A stretch of 11,651 nt of DNA. Origin: JAWXCM01 sp034408745. Its GTDB lineage: Bacteria > Acidobacteriota > Terriglobia > Bryobacterales > Bryobacteraceae. The position numbers were made by a program, and so were the translations under genes. The notes beneath the pieces are model-generated. The model was not told the origin of the DNA, searched no databases, and worked only from the letters and a program-made list of their open reading frames with translations. Shown here piece after piece: positions 1 through 6,325 of this stretch (positions within the stretch are counted from its first letter, which is position 1; every line of letters begins with the position of its first letter). The stretch is taken from positions 1-11,651 of the forward strand of contig JAWXCM010000247.1 in NCBI GenBank assembly GCA_034408745.1, written 5' to 3'.

Positions 1-428
1 CCCTCGCCGCCGCCGTTAAGAACTCGGGCGGCTCCTTGTGGCTCGGCCTCAGCGACACCACGCGCAGCCTCCGGCCCTGCCCGGAGTTCGCCGACATCCG
101 GAATATGGTCGCCCGCACCGCCTTCACCCAACTCGGCTACTCACCATGGATGCTCCTCGGCACCGTGCTCGGGATGGCGTTTCTTTACGTTCTGCCGGTC
201 GCCGCCGCGCTGGAGGGTGTAGTAGCCGGTTTGGTGGCCTGGGGCCTCATGGCGGGCATTTACGCCCCACTGGCGCGATTTTACAGGCAGCCCGCGCTTT
301 CGGGACTACTGCTTCCGGTTGTCGCCGTCTTCTACCTGGTTGCCACCGTCGAGTCCGCCGTACGATACTGGACGGGGCGCGGCGGGAACTGGAAGGGCCG
401 CGACCAGGCCATCTCGGCACGGACATGA
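1..428 (+). CDS. hpnB: HpnB-like membrane glycosyltransferase, C-terminal part (5' truncated)
   Basis: The reading frame is open from the first base (first full codon at position 3) and ends at TGA 426-428, so only the last ~141 residues are present. They resemble the C-terminus of hopene-associated family-2 glycosyltransferases (HpnB): a SLWLGLSDT segment, then RNMVARTAFTQLGYSP, two long hydrophobic stretches around YSPWMLLGTVLGMAFLYVLP and LEGVVAGLVAWGLMAGI, then FYRQPALSGLLLPVVAVFYL and the ending YWTGRGGNWKGR. The R-G-x-x-W-K-G-R ending is typical of the family. The catalytic GT-A domain, which would carry the nucleotide-sugar site, lies upstream of the window and cannot be checked. HpnB is associated with hopanoid gene sets, but its acceptor is not firmly known and no other hopanoid gene is visible here. 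The TTG at 36 is only an internal codon. The next gene starts inside the stop codon (ATGA, 425-428). Confidence 0.75.
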   Translation, partial: LAAAVKNSGGSLWLGLSDTTRSLRPCPEFADIRNMVARTAFTQLGYSPWMLLGTVLGMAFLYVLPVAAALEGVVAGLVAWGLMAGIYAPLARFYRQPALSGLLLPVVAVFYLVATVESAVRYWTGRGGNWKGRDQAISART

Positions 429-1432
429 CGCGCGAAGACGAACTCCTCGAATTCATTGAGGCTGCCAAAGCCAAAGGCGCAACGGATGATTTCCTGACAG
501 CGCTGCTCCGGTCTCAGGGCTGGTCTTCCAGTGCCATCTACGGCGCGTTCGCGCGACACTATGCCACTCTCACAGGAACTCCGGTTCCGGTGCGCCAGGG
601 CATCGTCGAGGGCGCCCGCGACGCGTTCCTTCATCTGCTCAGCTTCGGAACTCTGGCTACGTGGATCATCGCCCTCGGAGCCGTCCTGTTCGATTTCGTC
701 AATCGCACATTCCCTGACGCAGTCGAGCGCTCCTGGTCCGCTCCGCAAAGCATCGCCGGCAACCTCGCCGCGCTGCTTGTGGCCTTCCCCATCTACTTCG
801 TCGTGATGCGCTTCATCCTGGCCGATCAGGAGCGGTACCCCGAGAAGCGCGATTCCGGGATTCGCAAATGGCTGACCTGGCTCGCCATGCTGATCGCCGC
901 ATCGGTCATCATCGGCGACCTCGTCACGTTCCTGAACTACTTCCTGCTGGGTGAGATCAGCACACGATTCGTGCTCAAAGTTGCTGTGGTGCTGATCCTT
1001 GCCGGTGGCGTGCTGTCGTACTACTTCCGATCGATGCGCATCGCCGCCGGAGAGCGAAGCTCGGCATGGGCCGGCGCCGCGGGCGCTGCCGTGCTGCTCG
1101 GCCTGATCGCCGGATTCACCACGCTGGGTTCTCCCGACCGTCAGCGTCTGGTTCAGGCTGACTCCCGCCGCATTGAGGACCTGCAGATCATCCACCGCGG
1201 ACTCCATGCCCGCTCCATACAAGGCGTCCTGCCTCAGGCTCTCACCGAACCGCCGCTGCGCCGCACGGACCCCATCACCGGCCAGCCTTACGAGTACCGC
1301 CGACTCGACGACAGCCGCTACCAGCTCTGTGCCACTTTCAGCTTCGAATCGGACAAAACGAACCGCGATCCGGTGTGGTACCACCCTGCCGGACGCCACT
1401 GCTACGACCTCGACAACCGGCGCCTGCCTTAA
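425..1432 (+). CDS. Five-helix membrane protein, DUF5671-type, with extracytoplasmic tail
   Basis: This 335-residue protein starts at ATG 425, overlapping the previous stop as ATGA, which indicates translational coupling. Residues 5-46 form a short soluble helical region (LLEFIEAAKAKGATDDFLTALL, GWSSSAIYGAF) like the small helical units that often precede DUF5671 membrane domains. Five hydrophobic segments follow at about 67-90, 110-132, 149-172, 181-202 and 216-236. The tail, residues 237-335, is hydrophilic. It carries a DPITGQPYEYRRL motif (282-294) and two cysteines, C302 and C326, that could pair outside the cytoplasm. D-P-x-T-G-x-x-Y-x-Y is also found in pseudopilin-like and other exported tails. 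The DUF5671 assignment is by recognition of the membrane part and is moderately sure; the function is unknown. The frame extends upstream to 38, but that part is a shadow of the glycosyltransferase. The TAA stop (1430-1432) overlaps the stop of the opposing lipoprotein gene. Confidence 0.7.
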   Translation: MTREDELLEFIEAAKAKGATDDFLTALLRSQGWSSSAIYGAFARHYATLTGTPVPVRQGIVEGARDAFLHLLSFGTLATWIIALGAVLFDFVNRTFPDAVERSWSAPQSIAGNLAALLVAFPIYFVVMRFILADQERYPEKRDSGIRKWLTWLAMLIAASVIIGDLVTFLNYFLLGEISTRFVLKVAVVLILAGGVLSYYFRSMRIAAGERSSAWAGAAGAAVLLGLIAGFTTLGSPDRQRLVQADSRRIEDLQIIHRGLHARSIQGVLPQALTEPPLRRTDPITGQPYEYRRLDDSRYQLCATFSFESDKTNRDPVWYHPAGRHCYDLDNRRLP

Positions 1433-1821
1433 ACTGCAGCAGCCTTCTGCAGCAATCCAAGCAACTGCATCACAGTCTCCGGAGTCGACCCCGCCTCACC
1501 CTGAGCGATGAAGAAATGCCGTCCCTTGTACGTGCCCAGGCCGTCCGTCTGAGGCCGCCATCTCTGCATCAGTTCGAACGCCACCGTCTCGGCTTTCATC
1601 TCCAGAACTCGCACCCGTACCCGACCCTCGCCCAGATAAAGCGCCCCCGCCGAGCCCACAGCGCCCAGCGCCTCAGCCGCGGCAGGGACTTCGGCGGGCG
1701 TCGTAACGTCGCCTCGCTTCCACCCTCCCAACTCGTGAGGCAGCAGGTCTTCAAGGCTCTTGCCCGACTTCGAGCACGCGGCCAGGAAAAGGGGGAGGAA
1801 GATTAAGCTTCGGCGGTTCAT
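1429..1821 (-). CDS. Small lipoprotein, possibly DUF6599-like
   Basis: This is a 130-residue protein with a textbook lipoprotein signal: two arginines (R3, R4), a hydrophobic core (LIFLPLFL) and the lipobox L13-A-A-C16. Cleavage before C16 would leave a lipid-anchored protein, and serine at +2 gives no inner-membrane retention signal. The mature part contains LLPHELGGWKR (26-36), then a segment with alternating hydrophobic residues (GRVRVRVLEMKA) and YKGRHFFIAQGE. This pattern recalls the acidobacterial DUF6599 family, but the match is from memory and weak; no function is proposed. The start at 1821 is the only Met that gives an intact signal peptide. Its ATG lies only 24 bases from the GTG of the divergent pgi-like gene, and its stop overlaps that of the convergent upstream gene by four bases, so the gene has almost no flanking DNA of its own. 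Confidence 0.75.
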   Translation of the reverse strand: MNRRSLIFLPLFLAACSKSGKSLEDLLPHELGGWKRGDVTTPAEVPAAAEALGAVGSAGALYLGEGRVRVRVLEMKAETVAFELMQRWRPQTDGLGTYKGRHFFIAQGEAGSTPETVMQLLGLLQKAAAV

Positions 1822-1829
1822 CTAACACC

Positions 1830-1835
1830 ATGGTA
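1830..1835 (-). promoter_or_regulatory. Possible -10 box for the lipoprotein gene
   Basis: Read on the minus strand this is TACCAT, eight bases before the ATG at 1821. Its distance from the start would give a transcript with little or no leader. No convincing -35 box is visible at 16-18 bases upstream. The only untranslated DNA available for this gene and its divergent neighbour is 24 bases, so any promoter must overlap coding sequence. Confidence 0.22.
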
Positions 1836-1845
1836 AAACGAGAAC

Positions 1846-3735
1846 GTGCTTCTCACCCTCCACAATGACAAACCATCCTCGACGGCTGCCGCCGATGGTT
1901 TCCAGCAGCAGAATGTTCTGGAGAAGCTGAAATCACTCGATGCCCGTGCCCGCCGCAAGGGTCTGGACTCGCTTGATCCCGCCCGCAACCCCCTTGTTCG
2001 CATCGGCATGGAAGTCAATGGCGACAACCACGTCACCAAAAACAGCTACGGCGTGTTCAACCTGGTGTGGCAGGCGCAGGAGCACGTGGAGTGGCCGGGA
2101 ATCATCGCCAATGAGATCGTCGAGATCCGTAAGGCGATTCGCAAGACGCACGGCGTTCCTCTGAAATGGCTGATTTGGGCCGGAATGGGCGGATCGGCCG
2201 AAGACAAGTCGATGTACAACGCCGTCGGCCTCTTGCGCCGAGGCCCCAAAGTCTACGTTCTCGATTCCACCGACCCGGCCAAGCTCAAGGCCATTCTCGA
2301 CGACATCGAGACCCGCTCCGGCATTAGTCTCTCGCACGCGCTGCGCAGCACGCTGGTAGTGGGAATGGCGCTTGGCATGACGTCGTACGAACCCGTCGTC
2401 AATCTGGAAAAGCTCAAAATCCTGTACGACAAGTACAAAATCGACAGCAAACCGAACTTCGTCTACATGACGCTGCCCGACTCGCTGCTCGACCAGTTCG
2501 GTAAAGCCGGCGGATACCGCAAAGTCGAACTCCAGCTCGACAACGGCAATTCCACCTCCGGCCGCCACAGCAGCCCCATGACGCGCGGCAGCCTCTATCC
2601 GCTGGCGCTCGCTTCCGTGCCGCTCGACGAGTGGATGGAGAACACCTGGCTCCGCGATGAACATATCCAGACCGCCTGGCGCCTCTCCGCGTTCCTTAAT
2701 ACCCAGGCCTCGCGAGGCTGCGACAAAATTACGCTGATCCTGCCCAAAGCCTGGGCCGGTGCCGGCCTCTGGACAAAACAGAATTTCGAGGAGTCCCTGG
2801 GAAAGCGTGAGGATTTCGGTTTAAAGGTCGTAATTGGCGAAAATATCAAGCTCGCCAATTACCGGGCGCCGAAAGAGAAGAACCAGGATCGCTGCTTCCT
2901 CGCTGTTCACGTGAAGGAGTTCGGCAACACCGACGCCGTCAAAATCGCCGCCCTTCGACGCGCGGGATACCCGGTGGCCGTGGTCACGCTGAATGCCGCC
3001 GACCTTTCACGCTACATGCAGTTCATCCACTACACGGTCTTTGGGATTGGTTTCCTGCAGAATATGAATTTCGTCACCCAGCCCGGTGTCGAACTTTATA
3101 AAGCGATTACCAACCGCATCTACGCGGAAGCCAAAACCGTCGGTGGAATCGAAAAAACGAAGGAATGGGTGGCTACCCACGGCTCCACAAAGCGAGCCAA
3201 ATTCCGCGGCCTGCTGACGCTCCATTACGCCCGCCTGCCCGAAGGCATAGAAGCCAAAGGTGCCGATGCGCCCGAGATTTACGCGTCCATCCTCAAAGCA
3301 CTGGCCGCGGACCGCCGCATGGAATACGGCGAACTCACCTTCTTCGGCGACACCCGTTACAGCGCCCCCGGAAAGGCGACACGAAAAGTACTCGACCGCG
3401 CCGGCGACCGCGTCTTCCGCACCGCCCTCAAGATGCCCGTCGACATCTACGAGGGCCCCGCGATGAATCATTCCTATCACGAGATGGTCATCGGCCACGG
3501 CCGGTGCCTGTCCACGGTGCTGATCTCGGACAAGTCGGAAAAGCTGCCCGCGGCCGACTACAACGCCGACTATCACCGGGCCCAGTATCTGGCAACCCAG
3601 CTTGCCCTCGCCGAACGCGGACGCTACGTTGTGTCCATCACGCTCAAGGATCTGGAAGAGCCCAGCCTTGAGGCACTCGACGAATTTTTCAAAGAAACGG
3701 CGGCCCGTCTCAGGTCCCGCGCGCGCGCAAGGTGA
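1846..3735 (+). CDS. pgi: Phosphoglucose isomerase-family enzyme, stand-alone TalPGI-type
   Basis: This 629-residue protein of the SIS/phosphoglucose isomerase family is predicted to interconvert glucose-6-phosphate and fructose-6-phosphate in the cytoplasm. Visible features in order: the sugar-phosphate loop G113-M-G-G-S117; a degenerate first PGI signature, SGRHSSPMTRGS (238-249), where classic enzymes have GGRFS; TQPGVELYK (411-419), matching the second PGI signature (Q-x-G-V-E-x-x-K) with the expected active-site lysine at K419; and NHSYHEM (541-547) followed by a segment ending in AERGRYVVSITLKD. This order, with the lysine motif before the His-rich motif, matches the isomerase half of bifunctional transaldolase/phosphoglucose isomerases rather than E. 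coli-type Pgi. No transaldolase domain is present. GTG 1846 is the first possible start, since TAA at 1834-1836 closes the frame upstream. There is no clear Shine-Dalgarno sequence. It could prefer another sugar phosphate, because the first signature is altered. Confidence 0.72.
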   Translation: MLLTLHNDKPSSTAAADGFQQQNVLEKLKSLDARARRKGLDSLDPARNPLVRIGMEVNGDNHVTKNSYGVFNLVWQAQEHVEWPGIIANEIVEIRKAIRKTHGVPLKWLIWAGMGGSAEDKSMYNAVGLLRRGPKVYVLDSTDPAKLKAILDDIETRSGISLSHALRSTLVVGMALGMTSYEPVVNLEKLKILYDKYKIDSKPNFVYMTLPDSLLDQFGKAGGYRKVELQLDNGNSTSGRHSSPMTRGSLYPLALASVPLDEWMENTWLRDEHIQTAWRLSAFLNTQASRGCDKITLILPKAWAGAGLWTKQNFEESLGKREDFGLKVVIGENIKLANYRAPKEKNQDRCFLAVHVKEFGNTDAVKIAALRRAGYPVAVVTLNAADLSRYMQFIHYTVFGIGFLQNMNFVTQPGVELYKAITNRIYAEAKTVGGIEKTKEWVATHGSTKRAKFRGLLTLHYARLPEGIEAKGADAPEIYASILKALAADRRMEYGELTFFGDTRYSAPGKATRKVLDRAGDRVFRTALKMPVDIYEGPAMNHSYHEMVIGHGRCLSTVLISDKSEKLPAADYNADYHRAQYLATQLALAERGRYVVSITLKDLEEPSLEALDEFFKETAARLRSRARAR

Positions 3736-3741
3736 TACCAT
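3733..3741 (+). promoter_or_regulatory. Possible extended -10 in front of the 47-residue gene
   Basis: TGATACCAT fits the extended -10 pattern TGnTAnnnT. Its TGA is the stop codon of the pgi-like gene. The box lies nine bases before the ATG at 3751, so transcription from it would start just before the start codon. No good -35 box is visible. The cluster could equally be read from the pgi transcript, as the gap is only 15 bases. Confidence 0.25.
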
Positions 3742-3750
3742 CCGAAACGT

Positions 3751-3894
3751 ATGGCAAAATTGAAGCTGGCCAAGGGCAAAAAGCCAGCTCCGGCCTTCGT
3801 CGCAAATCCCCAGGCAATGGGCTGTATCCTGATGATCGGCCTCCTGCTTCTACTTGTAATGCTGTCGATTTACTTTACTGTCGCGAATAAATGA
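3751..3894 (+). CDS. 47-residue single-helix membrane protein upstream of rph
   Basis: This short gene has an ATG at 3751 and TGA at 3892-3894. Its product has a lysine-rich start (MAKLKLAKGKKPAPAF), a short NPQAMGC linker, one strongly hydrophobic helix (about residues 25-42, CILMIGLLLLLVMLSIYF) and a four- to five-residue polar end. The positive-inside rule places the N-terminus in the cytoplasm. Support for its being real: it fills the gap between two genes exactly; its stop overlaps the rph start as ATGA (3891-3894), as rph itself does with rdgB; and it has a proper charge and helix design. Its function is unknown. It may act only as a coupling leader for rph, or be a small membrane protein in its own right. 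No strong Shine-Dalgarno sequence precedes it. Confidence 0.7.
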   Translation: MAKLKLAKGKKPAPAFVANPQAMGCILMIGLLLLLVMLSIYFTVANK

Positions 3895-4619
3895 GTAAAC
3901 CTCGTCACGATGGCCGGACACCCTCCCAGATGAGGCCGGTATCCATCACATCTCACTATCTGCTCACGGCCGAAGGTTCCGTCCTGATCGAATTCGGCAA
4001 CACAAAAGTGTTGTGCGCTGCTTCGGTGGAAGAAACCGTGCCCCCTTTCCTGCGCAACAGCGGGAAAGGATGGGTTACGGCCGAGTACTCGATGCTGCCT
4101 CGCGCCACCGCCACGCGCAGTCCGCGCGAGGTCGCCAAGGGCCGCCAGTCCGGCCGGACGCTGGAAATCCAGAGGCTGATCGGCCGCTCCCTGCGTACCG
4201 TGGTCAACATGGAATACCTCGGCGAACGAACCGTGATCGTCGATTGCGACGTTATCCAGGCCGACGGCGGTACACGTACCGCGTCCATCACCGGAGCCTG
4301 GATCGCAATGGCAACGGCAATCGGCAAACTGGTGCAGTACGGCACCTTGAAGCGCAACCCGGTCACCGAGCCCGTCGCCGCCATCAGCGTCGGCGTTGTC
4401 AACGGCAACGCTCTCCTCGACCTCAATTACGAGGAGGACTCAAAGGCCGATGTCGACATGAACGTCGTCATGACCAGCGCCGGAAAGTTCGTCGAGCTGC
4501 AGGCAACAGGTGAAAAATCCGCCTTTGATGACGACCATCTGGCCGCCATGATCGCGCTCGCCAGAGTCGGAGTCCGGGATCTGATCGAGCTCCAGAAAGC
4601 GGCCCTCGGCCGCGCATGA
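3891..4619 (+). CDS. rph: Ribonuclease PH
   Basis: This 242-residue protein aligns over its whole length with RNase PH, the phosphate-dependent 3'-5' exoribonuclease that trims the 3' end of tRNA precursors and forms a ring-shaped hexamer in the cytoplasm. Visible family motifs are AEGSVLIEFGNTKVLC (27-42), GWVTAEYSMLPRAT (60-73), GRTLEIQRLIGRSLR (88-102, with R89 as the conserved active-site arginine), DCDVIQADGGTRTASITGA (118-136, where G126-T-R-T holds the phosphate) and YEEDSKADVDMNVVMT (180-195, with acidic residues D183 and D189). The length is normal for the family. The start is fixed by the ATGA overlap with the 47-residue gene, and the stop overlaps rdgB in the same way (4616-4619), so translation of the three genes is probably coupled. 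Next-door rph and rdgB is a common bacterial arrangement. Confidence 0.97.
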   Translation: MSKPRHDGRTPSQMRPVSITSHYLLTAEGSVLIEFGNTKVLCAASVEETVPPFLRNSGKGWVTAEYSMLPRATATRSPREVAKGRQSGRTLEIQRLIGRSLRTVVNMEYLGERTVIVDCDVIQADGGTRTASITGAWIAMATAIGKLVQYGTLKRNPVTEPVAAISVGVVNGNALLDLNYEEDSKADVDMNVVMTSAGKFVELQATGEKSAFDDDHLAAMIALARVGVRDLIELQKAALGRA

Positions 4620-5221
4620 CGGTCGTCTGGTGCGCAACATCCAACACAGGAAAGCTGCGCGAGTTCCGCCTGGCCGCCAGTGACGTCTGTCAGATCCAGC
4701 CGCTTCCGGGCCTGGCTAACATCCCGTCCCCTGAGGAAACCGGCCACACGTTTGAAGAGAACGCCATCATCAAAGCGACCGCTTACGGAGCCCACACCAG
4801 GGGGCTCCTGTTCGCCGAAGATTCCGGCCTCGAAGTGGACGCGCTAAACGGCGAGCCCGGCATCTACTCGGCGCGCTACTCCCCGGAAGGCACCGACGAA
4901 GCCAACAATCAGCGGCTCCTCGACAGCCTGGCCCACACCCCGGCTCCACGCACCGCCCGTTATGTCTGTCTGATCGCGCTGGTGAAAGACGGACGGCTCC
5001 TCAAGACCTTCCGAGGCACTGTAGAAGGGGAGATCCTCACCGAACGCCACGGCCGGAACGGCTTCGGCTACGACCCGATCTTCTACTACCCACCGTTCCA
5101 CTGCACTTTCGGCGAAGCAGAAAAAGAGCGCAAGCAGGCCGTGAGCCATCGCGGGGCAGCCCTCCGCCAGCTCCTCGACTACTTACTTTCGAACCACTGC
5201 CACAGCCTCGACGCCCAGTGA
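4616..5221 (+). CDS. rdgB: XTP/dITP pyrophosphatase (RdgB/HAM1 family)
   Basis: This 201-residue protein belongs to the Ham1/RdgB family, which hydrolyses non-canonical purine triphosphates (XTP, ITP, dITP) to the monophosphate and pyrophosphate and so keeps them out of DNA and RNA. Family motifs are S9-N-T-G-K13 (nucleotide phosphate binding), ETGHTFEENAIIKA (41-54, metal/phosphate site), AEDSGLEVDAL (67-77, with D69 as the expected general base), GEPGIYSARY (79-88), NGFGYDPIF (148-156, base recognition) and AVSHRGAA (175-182). It starts within the rph stop (ATGA). The last nine or so residues (NHCHSLDAQ) run past the usual C-terminus and are encoded in DNA shared with the opposing RidA-type gene (5183-5221). 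They look dispensable. Confidence 0.96.
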   Translation: MTVVWCATSNTGKLREFRLAASDVCQIQPLPGLANIPSPEETGHTFEENAIIKATAYGAHTRGLLFAEDSGLEVDALNGEPGIYSARYSPEGTDEANNQRLLDSLAHTPAPRTARYVCLIALVKDGRLLKTFRGTVEGEILTERHGRNGFGYDPIFYYPPFHCTFGEAEKERKQAVSHRGAALRQLLDYLLSNHCHSLDAQ

Positions 5222-6268
5222 CGCGTCCAGCGACTGCAGCCCCTCAAACACCAGCGTCGTACTTGCCGGAGGAGCCCTGGCATCAATCAAAGGCAGCCGA
5301 GCCTCGCGGTACTTATCCCGCACCGACCCCAGCAGCAGATACGTGTGCCCAAACGCGACGCTCTTCCAGTTCGCCCCAACACCCTCCAGAATTTTTGAGA
5401 ACCGTTCCAGAGCCAGCTTCAGGTCCTTCTCCTCGCGTCCAAACGCCATCTGAATCCCGGTAAACGCGATCGTCACCGGACCCACCATCGCCACCTGGGA
5501 GTACCGCTCAGTCGACCCGGCCATCGTCGGACTGCTTGCCGGAGCCGACTCCAGAGCCGCCACCGCCTCGCACTCACTGAAATCCCCGGCCGAATCGCGC
5601 CGCAACTGCGCATAGGCCGCAACCGCCAGTGGAAACGCGATTCCCATCTGCTGTCGCACCGATCCCTCAAAGTCCAGAGAGTCCATGAAGCAAGTCACCT
5701 GCCGCACCGACTCAGGCTTCAGCCCGTGGTCCGCCAACGCCTTCGTCAGCCGCGCACCCGCATCCCGAGCACTTCCCGCCTGCCCGCTGACAAACGCCAG
5801 ACCCTTCGGGTTCACCACCTTCCTGTCGACCCCGATCGCCTGCAACTGCACCTGCGCGCCGACCAGAGGCAGCGCGCCCACCTGCACCGCACTCACCGCG
5901 GGCAGCGCCAGCTTCTTCTCAGTAAACAGTTCGCTGACCACCGAAGGCACACGTCGCAGGTCCCCGCTCCCGGCCACAAACGCTCGAATCTTGACGATCT
6001 GAGCGCCGCGAGTCTGCGACATCAATGACTTCACAGCATCTCGAATCTGCGCCGTCAGCAACCCTTTCGCAGAGAGCGGCGTGACGAAGAAAACCAGCCG
6101 CGAAGCATCGGCCACCATGGCCGCGGGCGGCTCCGGGGGGATCGCCAGCACCTGGGTGATCGGTTCCTCATCACCCTTCTTTTTCTTCTTTTTTTTCGGC
6201 GCAGCCCCGCCCATCGACACTGAGCCGAAACAAACGATCGTCAGGAGTGCAATGAGCCGCAAAGGCAT
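5183..6268 (-). CDS. Exported protein with three tandem RidA/YjgF-like domains
   Basis: This 361-residue protein has a signal peptide (about 1-22, likely cut between A22 and A23), then a run of seven lysines (25-31) and a proline-rich linker. I read the rest as three Rid-superfamily units. Unit 1 (~56-148) ends with ALPAVSAVQVGALPLVGAQV and LQAIGV, like the RidA ending FPARSCVEV...IEIEAIAV. Unit 2 (~154-240) has GLAFVSGQAG, DAGARLTKALADHGL, VRQVTCFMDSLD and CEAVAAL. Unit 3 (~257-360) has TIAFTGIQMAFG, FSKILEGVGANWKSVAFGHTY, PPASTTLVFEGLQ and GVEAVAVV. RidA deaminates reactive enamines/imines using a conserved arginine (P-A-R-S). Here that position is V125 in unit 1 and S336 in unit 3, and no arginine aligns in unit 2. 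A deaminase role is therefore doubtful; a binding role outside the cytoplasm is an inference. It ends inside the 3' end of rdgB. Confidence 0.72.
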   Translation of the reverse strand: MPLRLIALLTIVCFGSVSMGGAAPKKKKKKKGDEEPITQVLAIPPEPPAAMVADASRLVFFVTPLSAKGLLTAQIRDAVKSLMSQTRGAQIVKIRAFVAGSGDLRRVPSVVSELFTEKKLALPAVSAVQVGALPLVGAQVQLQAIGVDRKVVNPKGLAFVSGQAGSARDAGARLTKALADHGLKPESVRQVTCFMDSLDFEGSVRQQMGIAFPLAVAAYAQLRRDSAGDFSECEAVAALESAPASSPTMAGSTERYSQVAMVGPVTIAFTGIQMAFGREEKDLKLALERFSKILEGVGANWKSVAFGHTYLLLGSVRDKYREARLPLIDARAPPASTTLVFEGLQSLDASLGVEAVAVVRK

Positions 6269-6282
6269 GGCGTTCGTTGTCC

Positions 6283-6288
6283 ATTGTA
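6283..6288 (-). promoter_or_regulatory. Likely -10 box for the triple-RidA gene
   Basis: On the minus strand this reads TACAAT, one mismatch from the sigma-70 consensus, 14 bases before the ATG at 6268. A weak TTCGAG lies 16 bases further upstream in the -35 position. The predicted leader is fewer than ten bases, and no Shine-Dalgarno sequence is visible. The 57-base divergent gap must also hold the promoter of the HtrA-type gene, for which I see no convincing boxes. Confidence 0.4.
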
Positions 6289-6325
6289 GCCACTACTTAT
6301 TGCCCTCGAACACCATCTAACGAAC

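Noticed and set aside
38..424. Upstream extension of the DUF5671-type reading frame
   Set aside because: This part is Arg/Pro-rich shadow sequence of the HpnB-like gene in another frame; the ATG at 425 with the ATGA overlap is a better start.
332..1399. Long 355-codon open frame on the minus strand
   Set aside because: Composition is typical of an antisense shadow (many D, E, G, R, V with no domain), and it lies opposite two clearly coding genes.
1375..1806. Plus-strand frame opposite the lipoprotein gene
   Set aside because: The minus-strand frame has a clear lipobox and a protein-like sequence; the plus frame is Arg/Pro/Leu-rich with no motif.
1933..2664. 243-codon minus-strand frame opposite the isomerase gene
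   Set aside because: Shadow composition and no domain; the plus-strand isomerase motifs are clear.
6277..6305. Promoter boxes for the HtrA-type gene (TTGTCC with a downstream AT-rich patch)
   Set aside because: At 15-18 bases from TTGTCC no hexamer resembles a -10 box, so it was not listed as a feature.
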